From Marinobacter gudaonensis (GTDB lineage: Bacteria > Pseudomonadota > Gammaproteobacteria > Pseudomonadales > Oleiphilaceae), in assembly GCF_900115175.1 (NCBI RefSeq), contig NZ_FOYV01000001.1:2356001-2420000 (forward strand): a DNA stretch of 64,000 nt, written 5' to 3'. Every line of letters starts with the position of its first letter. The stretch's first letter is position 1. Position numbers and translations under genes: made by a program. The notes under the pieces were generated by a model. The model saw only the letters and a list, made by a program, of their open reading frames with translations. It did no database searches and was not told where the DNA came from. This document shows, one piece after another, positions 17,242 to 25,299 of this stretch.

Positions 17242-18687
17242 ATGAACGAGATTCGACCCGTTGGTACGCGGTACATGACAGAGCTGTTTTCCGATAACAA
17301 CAAGAGTGGCCTGACCCGGGACCTGATCGAGGCCCTGTTCCCGATGTTCGAGGAGGCCAGTGCCGGTGCCATAGCGGTAGACCGCAGCGCCCGCATTACC
17401 TGGATCAATAGCAGCTACTCGCATTTGCTGGGCCTTGGGGACCCGTCCGCCGTCATCGGCCAGCCGGTTCGCCAGGTGATTCCGCAAACCCGCATGCCGG
17501 AGGTGGTGGAAACCGGCAAGCCGCTGCTCCTCGATATCATGGAACACAACCAGCAGCAACTGGTGGTGACCCGCTTGCCCTATTACGACGACCAGGGTCG
17601 GATTGTCGGTGCGGTGGCCTTCGTGCTGTACGACGACCTGGAACCACTGACTCCGCTGGTGTCGAAGTATCGCCGTTTGCATCAGGATCTGGCAGCCGCG
17701 CGCAAGGCGCTGGCGAAGAAGGCGCGGGGCACACGCTACAGCCTGGGCGACTTCGTCGGCGCCAGCCCGGCGGCGCTGGAAGTTAAGCGGCGCGCGCGTC
17801 TGGCCGCCGGTCGTGACATGCCGGTACTCCTGCTGGGCGAAACCGGCACCGGCAAGGAAGTTCTGGCCCAGGCGATTCATGCGGTGTCGGGCCGTGCGGA
17901 GAAGCCGTTCGTGGGCGTCAACGTGGCGGCCATACCCGACAACCTGCTGGAGGCGGAGTTTTTCGGGGTGGCCCCGGGCGCCTACACCGGCGCCGACCGG
18001 CGCACGCGGGACGGAAAGTTCCAGCTCGCCAACGGTGGCACCCTGTTCCTGGACGAAGTCGGCGATATGCCGCTGCCGCTGCAGGCCAAGCTGCTGCGTG
18101 CCCTGCAGGAAGGTGAGATCGAACCGCTGGGCTCCAACAAGGTGGTGTCGGTGGACGTTCGGGTGATTGCCGCGACCAGCCGTAATCTGGAGGTGATGAT
18201 TGCCGAGGGGCAGTTCCGTTCAGACCTGTACTATCGCCTGAACGTTCTGGAGATCCCGATCCCGCCGCTGCGGGATCGCCTGGCGGATCTCGGGGTGCTT
18301 TGCGAAGCCCTGCTGGAGGACATCTGCGAAGACCAGGGGCTGCGGGTGGAGATGACCGACGCCGGAGTCTCGGCCCTGGGCAGCTACGACTGGCCGGGCA
18401 ATATCCGGGAACTGCGGAATGTGCTGGAGCGTGCCCTGACCATGGGTGAGGAAGGCGGTCTGCTGGATGCCGACGCCATATTCAAGGTCCTGCCGCGCGG
18501 TGGCAGCAGGCCTGTGTCCTCCCTGGCTCCGCAGCCGGTCCGGCCGCTGGCACAGACCCTCGCCGAGGCAGAGGCTCACGCCATTGAAGAGGCGCTGGTG
18601 GCCAGCCGTGGTAACCGCACCCGCGCCGCAAAGCTGCTGGGCATCTCGCGCTCCGTTCTCTACGAAAAGCTTTCCAGGTTGTCCTGA
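17242..18687 (+). CDS. Sigma-54-dependent activator with PAS and Fis-type HTH
   Basis: A 481-residue enhancer-binding protein. Residues about 35-150 form a PAS sensor (GAIAVDRSARITWINSSYSH); 170-410 the AAA+ domain with Walker A GETGTGKE (K205), the sigma-54 contact loop GAYTGA (246-251, Tyr in place of the usual Phe) and LFLDEVGDMP; the C terminus is a Fis HTH (GNRTRAAKLLGISRSVLYEK). ATG 17242, eight bases after AGGG, is the likely start; ATG 17275 is possible. It sits between two sigma-54 promoters with matching palindromic sites, so it probably activates both the hydrolase and TRAP units in response to a 3HB-related signal. One palindrome overlaps its stop codon. Confidence 0.93.
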   Translation: MNEIRPVGTRYMTELFSDNNKSGLTRDLIEALFPMFEEASAGAIAVDRSARITWINSSYSHLLGLGDPSAVIGQPVRQVIPQTRMPEVVETGKPLLLDIMEHNQQQLVVTRLPYYDDQGRIVGAVAFVLYDDLEPLTPLVSKYRRLHQDLAAARKALAKKARGTRYSLGDFVGASPAALEVKRRARLAAGRDMPVLLLGETGTGKEVLAQAIHAVSGRAEKPFVGVNVAAIPDNLLEAEFFGVAPGAYTGADRRTRDGKFQLANGGTLFLDEVGDMPLPLQAKLLRALQEGEIEPLGSNKVVSVDVRVIAATSRNLEVMIAEGQFRSDLYYRLNVLEIPIPPLRDRLADLGVLCEALLEDICEDQGLRVEMTDAGVSALGSYDWPGNIRELRNVLERALTMGEEGGLLDADAIFKVLPRGGSRPVSSLAPQPVRPLAQTLAEAEAHAIEEALVASRGNRTRAAKLLGISRSVLYEKLSRLS

Positions 18688-18697
18688 AATCCGGACG
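18680..18697. promoter_or_regulatory. Palindromic activator site 4
   Basis: TGTCCTGAAATCCGGACG, overlapping the last codons and stop of the activator gene. The intergenic gap 18688-19011 (324 bp) holds sites 5 and 6 and the promoter and no gene; 18760-18825 is AT-rich. Confidence 0.6.
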
Positions 18698-18699
18698 CT

Positions 18700-18717
18700 T
18701 GTCCTGTAATCCGTACA
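18700..18717. promoter_or_regulatory. Palindromic activator site 5
   Basis: TGTCCTGTAATCCGTACA, starting 20 bp after the start of site 4, about two helical turns. Confidence 0.6.
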
Positions 18718-18742
18718 ACTGCCTACGACTGATGTCTATGTA

Positions 18743-18760
18743 TGTCTGGAAATCCGGACA
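18743..18760. promoter_or_regulatory. Palindromic activator site 6 (promoter proximal)
   Basis: TGTCTGGAAATCCGGACA, extended to ATGTC...GACAT at 18742-18761. It ends 64 bp before the -24/-12 promoter at 18825, nearly the same distance as site 3 from its promoter. Confidence 0.68.
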
Positions 18761-18824
18761 TTCTTCGTTCGCTTCAACTATCCTTCCTAAATTCAACTCA
18801 TTGTTTTTAAATAAAAAAACTAAT

Positions 18825-18841
18825 CTGGCACAGACTCTGCT
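18825..18841 (+). promoter_or_regulatory. Sigma-54 (-24/-12) promoter for the TRAP operon
   Basis: CTGGCACAGACTCTGCT: perfect -24 box CTGGCAC and a -12 box CTGCT with correct spacing, 170 bp before the ATG at 19012. The long leader after it contains no obvious ORF or terminator. Confidence 0.8.
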
Positions 18842-19011
18842 CTCTCCGGGATGCAGGACGTCAGAAGAAGGCAGAGAACAAGACTGACGCCAAACCGTTG
18901 GACCCAAGCTAACCTTGTCCGTCTGTTCCTGCATTCTCTGGCTATACTCGAATTAGGTCCCGGGCTGAGATCACCGGGCCAGCTACAATAACAATGCTAG
19001 GAGACTTGCCA

Positions 19012-20064
19012 ATGAAACTTCTCAAGGCTCTCACCGGAGTGGCCGGTGCGATTGCGCTCACTACGGGTTCCGCGTTTGCAGAAGATCTGCGCTGGAAGAT
19101 GCCGGTTGCCTTCGCGACCAACCTTCCGGGCCTCGGCTCCCCCGCCGCCTGGGTTGCCGACAACCTCACCACCGCCTCCGACGGCAGCATCCAGGTCCGG
19201 GTTTACGAGCCGGGCAAGCTGGTTCCGCCCTTCGATATTCTCCAGTCCGTCTCCGACGGCAAGGTGGCGGCCGGCTACACCTGGATCGGCTACGACCAGG
19301 GCAAGGTACCTGCGATTCCCCTGTTTGCCGCCGTGCCCTTCGGCATGAAGCCCCCCGCCTACATCGGCTGGTATTACTTCGGTGGCGGCCATGAAATGCT
19401 TCAGGAGACCTACGCGAACAAGGGCTTCAACGTTCACGCTCAGCTGTGCGGCATTATCGGGCCGGAAACAGCGGGCTGGTATGCCGAGCCCATCGAAACC
19501 CTGGAAGACTACAAGGGCCTGAAGATCCGCTTCGCCGGCCTGGGCGGCAAGGTTCTGGAAAAACTGGGCGCTTCCGTCACCATGATGCCCGGCGGTGAGC
19601 TCTACCAGGCCCTGGAAAAAGGCACCATCGATGCCACCGAATTCTCCATGCCCGCCATCGACCAGATCCTGGGCTTCAATCAGGTGGTCAAGTACAACCT
19701 GTTCCCGGGCTGGCACCAGCAGTTCACCGCGCAGTACATGCTGATCAACAAGGAGGAGTGGAACAAGGCGACAGCGGCGCAGAAGGCGCTGGTTGAAGCG
19801 TCCTGTACGGCTGCCACAACCCGTGGCCTCGCCGAGGGTGAGTACAAGAACGGCAAGGTTCTGGCCGAGTTCCAGGACAAAGGCGTTCAGGCAGACCAGA
19901 TCCCGCGCGACGTTCTGCTAAAGCTGAAGCAGGTTACCCAGGAAGTGCTTGAAGAAGAAGCTGCCAAGGATGCCGACTTCAAGCGTGTTTACGAAAGCCA
20001 GCAGGAGTTCATGGACACCTATAAGGTGTGGGATACCCGCGCTTATGTCCCGGCGGACCTCTAA
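19012..20064 (+). CDS. TRAP transporter substrate-binding protein (DctP family)
   Basis: Periplasmic binding protein that hands a carboxylate to the DctQ/DctM permease. A 350-residue precursor with a cleavable signal peptide ending GSAFA-E. The conserved arginine that binds the carboxylate is probably in LEDYKGLKIRFAG; GGELYQALEKGTIDATEF is a DctP family signature. AGGAG nine bases before ATG 19012 sets the start. From its neighbours the ligand is most likely 3-hydroxybutyrate or a related short hydroxy acid. Two hairpins follow the stop, which should make this gene more expressed than the permease genes. Confidence 0.9.
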   Translation: MKLLKALTGVAGAIALTTGSAFAEDLRWKMPVAFATNLPGLGSPAAWVADNLTTASDGSIQVRVYEPGKLVPPFDILQSVSDGKVAAGYTWIGYDQGKVPAIPLFAAVPFGMKPPAYIGWYYFGGGHEMLQETYANKGFNVHAQLCGIIGPETAGWYAEPIETLEDYKGLKIRFAGLGGKVLEKLGASVTMMPGGELYQALEKGTIDATEFSMPAIDQILGFNQVVKYNLFPGWHQQFTAQYMLINKEEWNKATAAQKALVEASCTAATTRGLAEGEYKNGKVLAEFQDKGVQADQIPRDVLLKLKQVTQEVLEEEAAKDADFKRVYESQQEFMDTYKVWDTRAYVPADL

Positions 20065-20083
20065 GGCAGTGGGCTGACCCAGG

Positions 20084-20107
20084 CACCGGGGACAACGCCG
20101 GTGTTTT
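20084..20107 (+). terminator. Hairpin 1 between binding-protein and permease genes
   Basis: CACCGG (20084-20089) and CCGGTG (20098-20103) followed by TTTT: a weak terminator or 3'-end stabiliser after the TRAP binding-protein gene. Confidence 0.55.
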
Positions 20108-20119
20108 CCTATCGAGTCT

Positions 20120-20146
20120 GGATGGCCCTGCGGGGCCATCCTTGTT
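20120..20146 (+). terminator. Hairpin 2 between binding-protein and permease genes
   Basis: GGATGGCCC (20120-20128), loop TGCG, GGGCCATCC (20133-20141), then TTGTTT. A stable stem with a poor T-run, likely partial termination or mRNA protection. Confidence 0.6.
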
Positions 20147-20179
20147 TCACGGCAGGCTTTCTGAGCGAGGAACTGTTGT

Positions 20180-20818
20180 ATGGCCGTATCTGATAAAGGC
20201 TCACCGCCCGACGTGCACCCGTCGGCGTCGGACGCCGGTCAATTCATTCATCATCACACGGAGTTTCCCACCACCCGCCTCAGCCAGTTCCTGGACGGCG
20301 TTATCTCGGCTATCGGCAAGAGTGCGTCCTGGCTCTGGCTGGTGGTTACCGGTGTGATCATCTACGCCGTCATCGGACGCTATGCCTTCGGCATGGGGTC
20401 GGTCACCCTGGAGGAAGTGCAGTGGCACCTGGCGGGCGCCGGCTGGCTGTTGGGCCTGGGGTACACACTGGTGACCGATGATCACGTGCGGGTCGACGTG
20501 CTCCACGAGCGGCTGTCGCTGAAAGGCCAGGCGTGGGTGGAGCTTCTCGGTATCTTGTTGCTGCTGTTGCCGTTTCTCGTGCTGGCGGTCCAGGAAATGA
20601 TCCCCTACGCCTACAGTTCATGGGAGCAGGGTGAAACCAGTCAGGCGCCGGCCGGGCTGCCACACCGCTGGATTCTCAAGAGCATTCTGGCCCTGTCTTT
20701 CCTGCTTCTGATCATCGCCGCCCTGTCGCGGTTATTGAAAGTGACTGCCTTGCTGTTCGGCTTTCCCAGGCCGATTCCGATCAAGTCTGGTGATAACAAG
20801 AAAGAGGACGCGTCCTGA
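20180..20818 (+). CDS. TRAP transporter small permease (DctQ family)
   Basis: Four-helix membrane subunit of the TRAP transporter, 212 residues, with a 45-residue polar N-terminal extension before the first helix (SWLWLVVTGVIIYAVIGRYAF). The DctQ core VTLEEVQWHLAGAGWLLGLGY and the following DHVRVDVLHERLS are typical. GAGGAA precedes the ATG. Its stop shares one base with the dctM-type start (TGATG), so the permease halves are coupled. Confidence 0.88.
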   Translation: MAVSDKGSPPDVHPSASDAGQFIHHHTEFPTTRLSQFLDGVISAIGKSASWLWLVVTGVIIYAVIGRYAFGMGSVTLEEVQWHLAGAGWLLGLGYTLVTDDHVRVDVLHERLSLKGQAWVELLGILLLLLPFLVLAVQEMIPYAYSSWEQGETSQAPAGLPHRWILKSILALSFLLLIIAALSRLLKVTALLFGFPRPIPIKSGDNKKEDAS

Positions 20819-22182
20819 TGGAGCTTGAAACCCTTTTCGTAATCGGCATGTTCCTCACCTTCGGGGCATTGCTGATGACCGGGTATCCGGTCGCATGGGT
20901 GTTGGGTGGTACTGCAGTCATCTGGACGGTTGTGGGTGTCATCGCTGTTGAAAATTTCGGTGCCAATCTGTGGTTCGACTATGCATCCTCCATGGGCCTG
21001 GTCCCCGAGCGGATATGGAACGTGGTGAACAGCGAAACCCTGGTGGCACTGCCCATGTTTATTTTCATGGGCATCATGCTTGATCAGTCCGGCGTTGCCG
21101 AGCGACTGATGAACAGCATGGTCAAGCTGTTTGGCGCTGTTCGAGGCGGTTACGCAGTCACTGTCATCGTGATCGGCGTCTTGTTGGCGGCCACCACTGG
21201 CATCATCGGTGCCTCGGTGGTTCTGCTGGGCATGCTGTCCCTGCCGGTCATGATGGAAAACAAGTACAACAAGGGGTTTGCCGTGGGCACGGCCTGTGCC
21301 ACGGGAACCCTGGGTATCCTGATCCCGCCCTCGATCATGCTGGTACTGATGGCCGACCGACTGGCGGTTCCCGAAGCCTCGGTGGGCGATCTGTTCATGG
21401 GGGCGTTCTTCCCCGGCTTGATGCTGGGCGCCATGTACGTGGCCTACGCCATCATCCGCCCCATGCTGCAGCCCCACATTGCACCCGTACCAAAGGGTAC
21501 GGAGAAAGTCACATGGGCCATTGTCTGGGAAGTGGCCAAGGCTGTGGTGCCCACGGCTGCGTTGATCCTTGGGGTGCTGGGTTCCATTTTCGCCGGCATT
21601 GCCACGCCGACCGAGGCGTCAGGCGTCGGCGCCCTGGGGGCTTTGCTGCTGGCACTGATGGCGCGACGGCTGAACCTGAAGGTCCTGAATGCTTCCATGC
21701 AGCAGACGACCCGCACGGCAGCTTTCATCTTCGCCATTTTCCTGGGCGCGACGGCCTTCTCGGTGGTATTGCGGGGTCTGGGTGGTGATCGGGTCATTGA
21801 GGAAGCTCTGCTGGGCTTGCCGTTTGGTCCTTATGGCGTAGTCCTCACCATCCTGTTTGCCGTGTTCCTGCTCGGCTTCTTCCTGGACTGGGTGGAAATC
21901 ACGTTGATCATCCTTCCGCTGGTTGCCCCGGTTGTGCAGAGTCTCGGGTTTGATCTTGTCTGGTTCACCATTCTGTTCGCCATGTGCCTGCAGACCTCGT
22001 TCCTGACACCGCCGGTGGGCTTCGCCCTGTTCTACATCAAGGGAGTGGCGCCTCCTGAGATCAGGGTAACCGACATTTACCGCGGCGTGGTGCCGTTCAT
22101 CATAATTCAGCTGGCAGCATTGGCTATTGTGTTCGTGGTGCCGGAAATCGCCACCTGGCTGCCGAGCGTGGCTTACGACTGA
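20818..22182 (+). CDS. TRAP transporter large permease (DctM family)
   Basis: Sodium-coupled transport subunit, 454 residues with about 12 membrane segments. Conserved DctM features include [39 protein letters not shown] and [19 protein letters not shown]. The length exceeds short DctM proteins by roughly 20-30 residues, mostly in the central loop [14 protein letters not shown]. It starts on the last base of the small permease gene, and the 3HB dehydrogenase follows after 11 bp, supporting one operon. Confidence 0.92.
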   Translation: MELETLFVIGMFLTFGALLMTGYPVAWVLGGTAVIWTVVGVIAVENFGANLWFDYASSMGLVPERIWNVVNSETLVALPMFIFMGIMLDQSGVAERLMNSMVKLFGAVRGGYAVTVIVIGVLLAATTGIIGASVVLLGMLSLPVMMENKYNKGFAVGTACATGTLGILIPPSIMLVLMADRLAVPEASVGDLFMGAFFPGLMLGAMYVAYAIIRPMLQPHIAPVPKGTEKVTWAIVWEVAKAVVPTAALILGVLGSIFAGIATPTEASGVGALGALLLALMARRLNLKVLNASMQQTTRTAAFIFAIFLGATAFSVVLRGLGGDRVIEEALLGLPFGPYGVVLTILFAVFLLGFFLDWVEITLIILPLVAPVVQSLGFDLVWFTILFAMCLQTSFLTPPVGFALFYIKGVAPPEIRVTDIYRGVVPFIIIQLAALAIVFVVPEIATWLPSVAYD

Positions 22183-22193
22183 GGAGAACAGTA

Positions 22194-22973
22194 ATGCGTC
22201 TGGAAAATCAGATTGCCCTTATTACCGGGGCCGGTCGAGGCATTGGCCGGGCCATTGCCGAGGCCTATGGCCGGGAGGGTGCCAAGGTCGCTGTGGCAGA
22301 TCTGACCCTGGCGGCGGCCCAGGACACGGTCGATGCCATCGAGCAGGCCGGTGGTACCGCCATGGCATTGGAAATGGATGTCACCAACGAAGAAGCAGTT
22401 GACGTAAACGTAAACTATGTGGTTAAACAGTGGGGCGGTCTGGACATCGCACTGGCGAATGCCGGCGTCCAGCACATCGATCCGGTGCACAAGCTGGCTT
22501 TCTCCGACTGGAGCAAGGTCATGAGCGTGCACCTGGACGGTGCCTTCCTGGTAACCCGGGCGGCCCTCCGGCACATGTACCAGAGCGGCGGTGGAACCAT
22601 GCTTTACATGGGCTCGGTGCATTCGCTGGAGGCCTCGCCCTTGAAGGCACCCTACGTGGCCGCCAAGCACGGCATGCTCGGCCTGTGCCGGGCGGTGGCC
22701 AAGGAAGGTGCCGAACACGGGGTACGCAGCAACATCATCTGCCCCGGGTTTGTGCGTACGCCCCTGGTGGACAAGCAGATTCCGGAACAGGCCAGGGAGC
22801 TGGGTATTTCCGAAGAGGAAGTGATCAGCAAAGTCATGCTCAAGAACACAGTGGACGGGGAATTCACGACCCTGGAAGACGTCGCCGAGCTCGCCGTTCA
22901 CCTCGCGGCGTTTCCGTCCGCTGCCCTGACTGGCCAGTCCATCGTGGTCAGTCACGGCTGGCATATGCAGTAA
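22194..22973 (+). CDS. 3-hydroxybutyrate dehydrogenase (SDR)
   Basis: NAD-dependent oxidation of D-3-hydroxybutyrate to acetoacetate in the cytoplasm. A classical short-chain dehydrogenase of 259 residues: TGAGRGIG cofactor loop, NAGVQHI with the QH typical of 3HB dehydrogenases, S141-region, catalytic Y154 and K158 in YVAAKHG, and [19 protein letters not shown], which matches the substrate loop of the family. GAGGAG precedes the ATG. It lies between the TRAP permease and acetoacetyl-CoA synthetase genes, which makes the assignment strong. Confidence 0.93.
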   Translation: MRLENQIALITGAGRGIGRAIAEAYGREGAKVAVADLTLAAAQDTVDAIEQAGGTAMALEMDVTNEEAVDVNVNYVVKQWGGLDIALANAGVQHIDPVHKLAFSDWSKVMSVHLDGAFLVTRAALRHMYQSGGGTMLYMGSVHSLEASPLKAPYVAAKHGMLGLCRAVAKEGAEHGVRSNIICPGFVRTPLVDKQIPEQARELGISEEEVISKVMLKNTVDGEFTTLEDVAELAVHLAAFPSAALTGQSIVVSHGWHMQ

Positions 22974-22989
22974 ACTTCAGGAGAGACGG

Positions 22990-24978
22990 ATGAGTAATCA
23001 ACAACAGTCACCGGTGGTCTGGTCGCCTTCCGAGGCCACCCTGACGCAATCCCGCATGGGCCGCTTCAAGGCCTGGCTGGAGCAGCAGGGGTACGGCCCG
23101 TTTGCCGACTACCACGTCCTGCATCAGTGGTCGATCAGCGACCTCGACACCTTCTGGCAGAAGGTCTGGGACTACTGCGGCCTGGTTTGTGACACCCCTG
23201 CCCGGCAAGTGCTGGGCAAGCGGGAAATGCCGGGAGCCGAGTGGTTTCCCGGCATGAAGCTGAACTTTGCCGCCAATTTGCTGCGGCTGGCCGATGGCGA
23301 CCACGCTAACCGCGAGGCGGTGGTGGCCTACTGCGAAACCCGGCCGGTCCTACGTAGGACCTACGCTGAACTCAAAGCCGATGTCGGGGCCCTGGAAGCC
23401 TTCCTGCGCAGCAAGGGCATCCAGAAGGGCGACCGGGTGGCGGGCGTCGTCACCAACGGCTACGAAGCGCTCGTCGGCATGCTGGCGGCCACCAGCCTGG
23501 GCGCCATCTGGAGTTCCGCCTCGCCGGATTTCGGGATCGGCGCCATCAACGACCGCTTTGGCCAGATTGAGCCTTCGGCACTGATCGTGGTGAACGGCTA
23601 TGGCTATGGCGGCAAGGTCTTCGCCCGCCAGAACGACTTTGCCGAGCTGATCGCCGGGCTGCCGTCCCTGAAGACCGTGGTCAGTATCGCGCAGTTGCCC
23701 GATGACGCACCGGTTCCCGGTGACCTGGTCACCACCTGGGACGACGCCCTGGCAGCCGGCCAGGGCCGGGCCCCCTCATTCACCCCGATGGATCCGGACC
23801 ACCCGGTGTACATCCTCTACTCCTCCGGCACCACCGGCAAACCCAAGTGTATTGTGCATGGCACCGCCGGCCTGCTGGTCAATCACGCCAAGGAGCTGAT
23901 GCTGCATGGTGATGTCGGCCCCGAAGACCGCTTCCTGTACTTCACCACCTGTGGCTGGATGATGTGGAACTGGCAGGCCTCCGCCCTGCTGACCGGTGCC
24001 GCCGTTATTACCGTAGACGGCTCCCCGGGTTATCCCAGCCTGAGTTTTCTCTGGGACACCGTGGCCGAAGAAAAGGTCACCCATTTCGGCACCAGCGCCC
24101 GCTTCATCGCCGGCTGCCGCAAGGCGGAACTGCAGCCAGCGAAAACGTTGGACCAGCGCGCTCTGCGCGTGGTGTTCTCCACCGGCTCGCCGCTGTTGCC
24201 GGAAGACTACGACTGGATCTACAGCGACGGCGCACCGAATGCCCTGCTCGGCTCCATTGCCGGCGGCACCGACATCTGCGGCTGCTTTGTCGGCTCCACA
24301 CCGCTGCTGCCGGTGCGCCGCGGCGAGATCCAGTGCCGTTTCCTGGGTGTCGATGCCGTGGCTTACGGCGACGACGGCCAACCGGTGAAAGAGGGCCGGG
24401 GCGAGCTGGTTTGCCGCCAGCCGCTGCCGTCGATGCCGGTCAGCTTCTGGCAGGACCCGGGCAACGAGCGTTACAAGGATGCCTACTTCAACACCTTCCC
24501 GGGCGTCTGGGCCCACGGTGATTTCATCGAATTCACCGAACACGGCGGCGCCATCATCTATGGCCGCTCCGACGCCACCCTGAATCCAGGCGGCGTGCGC
24601 ATCGGCACCGCGGAAATCTACCGGCAGGTGGAAACCGTGGCCGAGGTCAAAGACAGCCTGGTGGTGGGTCGCCAGATCGACGGCGACGTGGAAGTGGTGC
24701 TGCTGGTGGTGCCGGCCGAGGGCCAGGCCATCACCGACGATCTGCTCAAACAGCTCAAGACCCGCATCCGCGAAGGCGCCAGCCCCCGCCACGTGCCCAG
24801 GCACATCGTGCAGGTGAACGACATCCCGTACACTCGCAGCGGCAAAAAGGTGGAATTGGCCGTGGCCCGGTTAATCAACGGTTCGAAGAAGGCGGACAAC
24901 CGGGATGCCCTGGGCAATCCGGAGGCGCTGGATCATATCCGGGAGCGGTTGGCTGAGGCCGGGTTGTTGCCTGCTTGA
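22990..24978 (+). CDS. Acetoacetyl-CoA synthetase
   Basis: ATP-dependent activation of acetoacetate to acetoacetyl-CoA, closing the path from 3HB to central metabolism. The 662-residue ANL-superfamily enzyme has the N-terminal block VWSPSEATLTQSRMGRFKAW characteristic of this family, the P-loop YSSGTTGKPKCIVHG (S278 region), SIAGGTDICGCF, and the C-terminal DATLNPGGVRIGTAEIYR and TRSGKKVELAV with the catalytic lysine. AGGAGA lies before the ATG, 16 bp after the dehydrogenase stop. A thiolase would complete the route but is not in this window. Confidence 0.95.
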   Translation: MSNQQQSPVVWSPSEATLTQSRMGRFKAWLEQQGYGPFADYHVLHQWSISDLDTFWQKVWDYCGLVCDTPARQVLGKREMPGAEWFPGMKLNFAANLLRLADGDHANREAVVAYCETRPVLRRTYAELKADVGALEAFLRSKGIQKGDRVAGVVTNGYEALVGMLAATSLGAIWSSASPDFGIGAINDRFGQIEPSALIVVNGYGYGGKVFARQNDFAELIAGLPSLKTVVSIAQLPDDAPVPGDLVTTWDDALAAGQGRAPSFTPMDPDHPVYILYSSGTTGKPKCIVHGTAGLLVNHAKELMLHGDVGPEDRFLYFTTCGWMMWNWQASALLTGAAVITVDGSPGYPSLSFLWDTVAEEKVTHFGTSARFIAGCRKAELQPAKTLDQRALRVVFSTGSPLLPEDYDWIYSDGAPNALLGSIAGGTDICGCFVGSTPLLPVRRGEIQCRFLGVDAVAYGDDGQPVKEGRGELVCRQPLPSMPVSFWQDPGNERYKDAYFNTFPGVWAHGDFIEFTEHGGAIIYGRSDATLNPGGVRIGTAEIYRQVETVAEVKDSLVVGRQIDGDVEVVLLVVPAEGQAITDDLLKQLKTRIREGASPRHVPRHIVQVNDIPYTRSGKKVELAVARLINGSKKADNRDALGNPEALDHIRERLAEAGLLPA

Positions 24979-25001
24979 AGGTCCGGAATCGAAGGGTAGT
25001 T

Positions 25002-25029
25002 GTCGGATTACGCCGTTGGCTAATCCGAC
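25002..25029. repeat. Short palindrome after acetoacetyl-CoA synthetase
   Basis: GTCGGATTA (25002-25010) and TAATCCGAC (25021-25029) around a 10-bp loop. This GTCGGATTA/TAATCCGAC design recurs in intergenic DNA of many gammaproteobacteria. Without a T-run it is more a REP-like hairpin than a clear terminator. Confidence 0.65.
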
Positions 25030-25299
25030 TTACTCTATGGCGCCTGCGACACTCCCAAGTCGGCAGAATCATAATGTTAGAAAATTTCGTAAATTCCCGC
25101 CATTTCATCGTCCTGTAACCGAAGATCCGGCATTTTTAGTCCGTTCTTATACTAAGATCGTAACCAAAATTAACGAAAAAATGGTATCTTAGTAGGCCTA
25201 TCAAAAGTTCCCAATCAGTCATTGCTCAGGTCGGACGTTCAAAAGACGTCAGACCCCGCCATGACCGTCCTGAACCCACCCATTAGCCTGAGGACGAAA
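25030..25299 (+). promoter_or_regulatory. AT-rich leader of the isocitrate dehydrogenase gene
   Basis: The 321-bp gap 24979-25299 has no gene. From about 25060 the sequence is notably AT-rich compared with flanking coding DNA, with TATACT at 25148-25153 as a possible -10 box but no convincing -35. It presumably carries the icd promoter. Confidence 0.45.
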
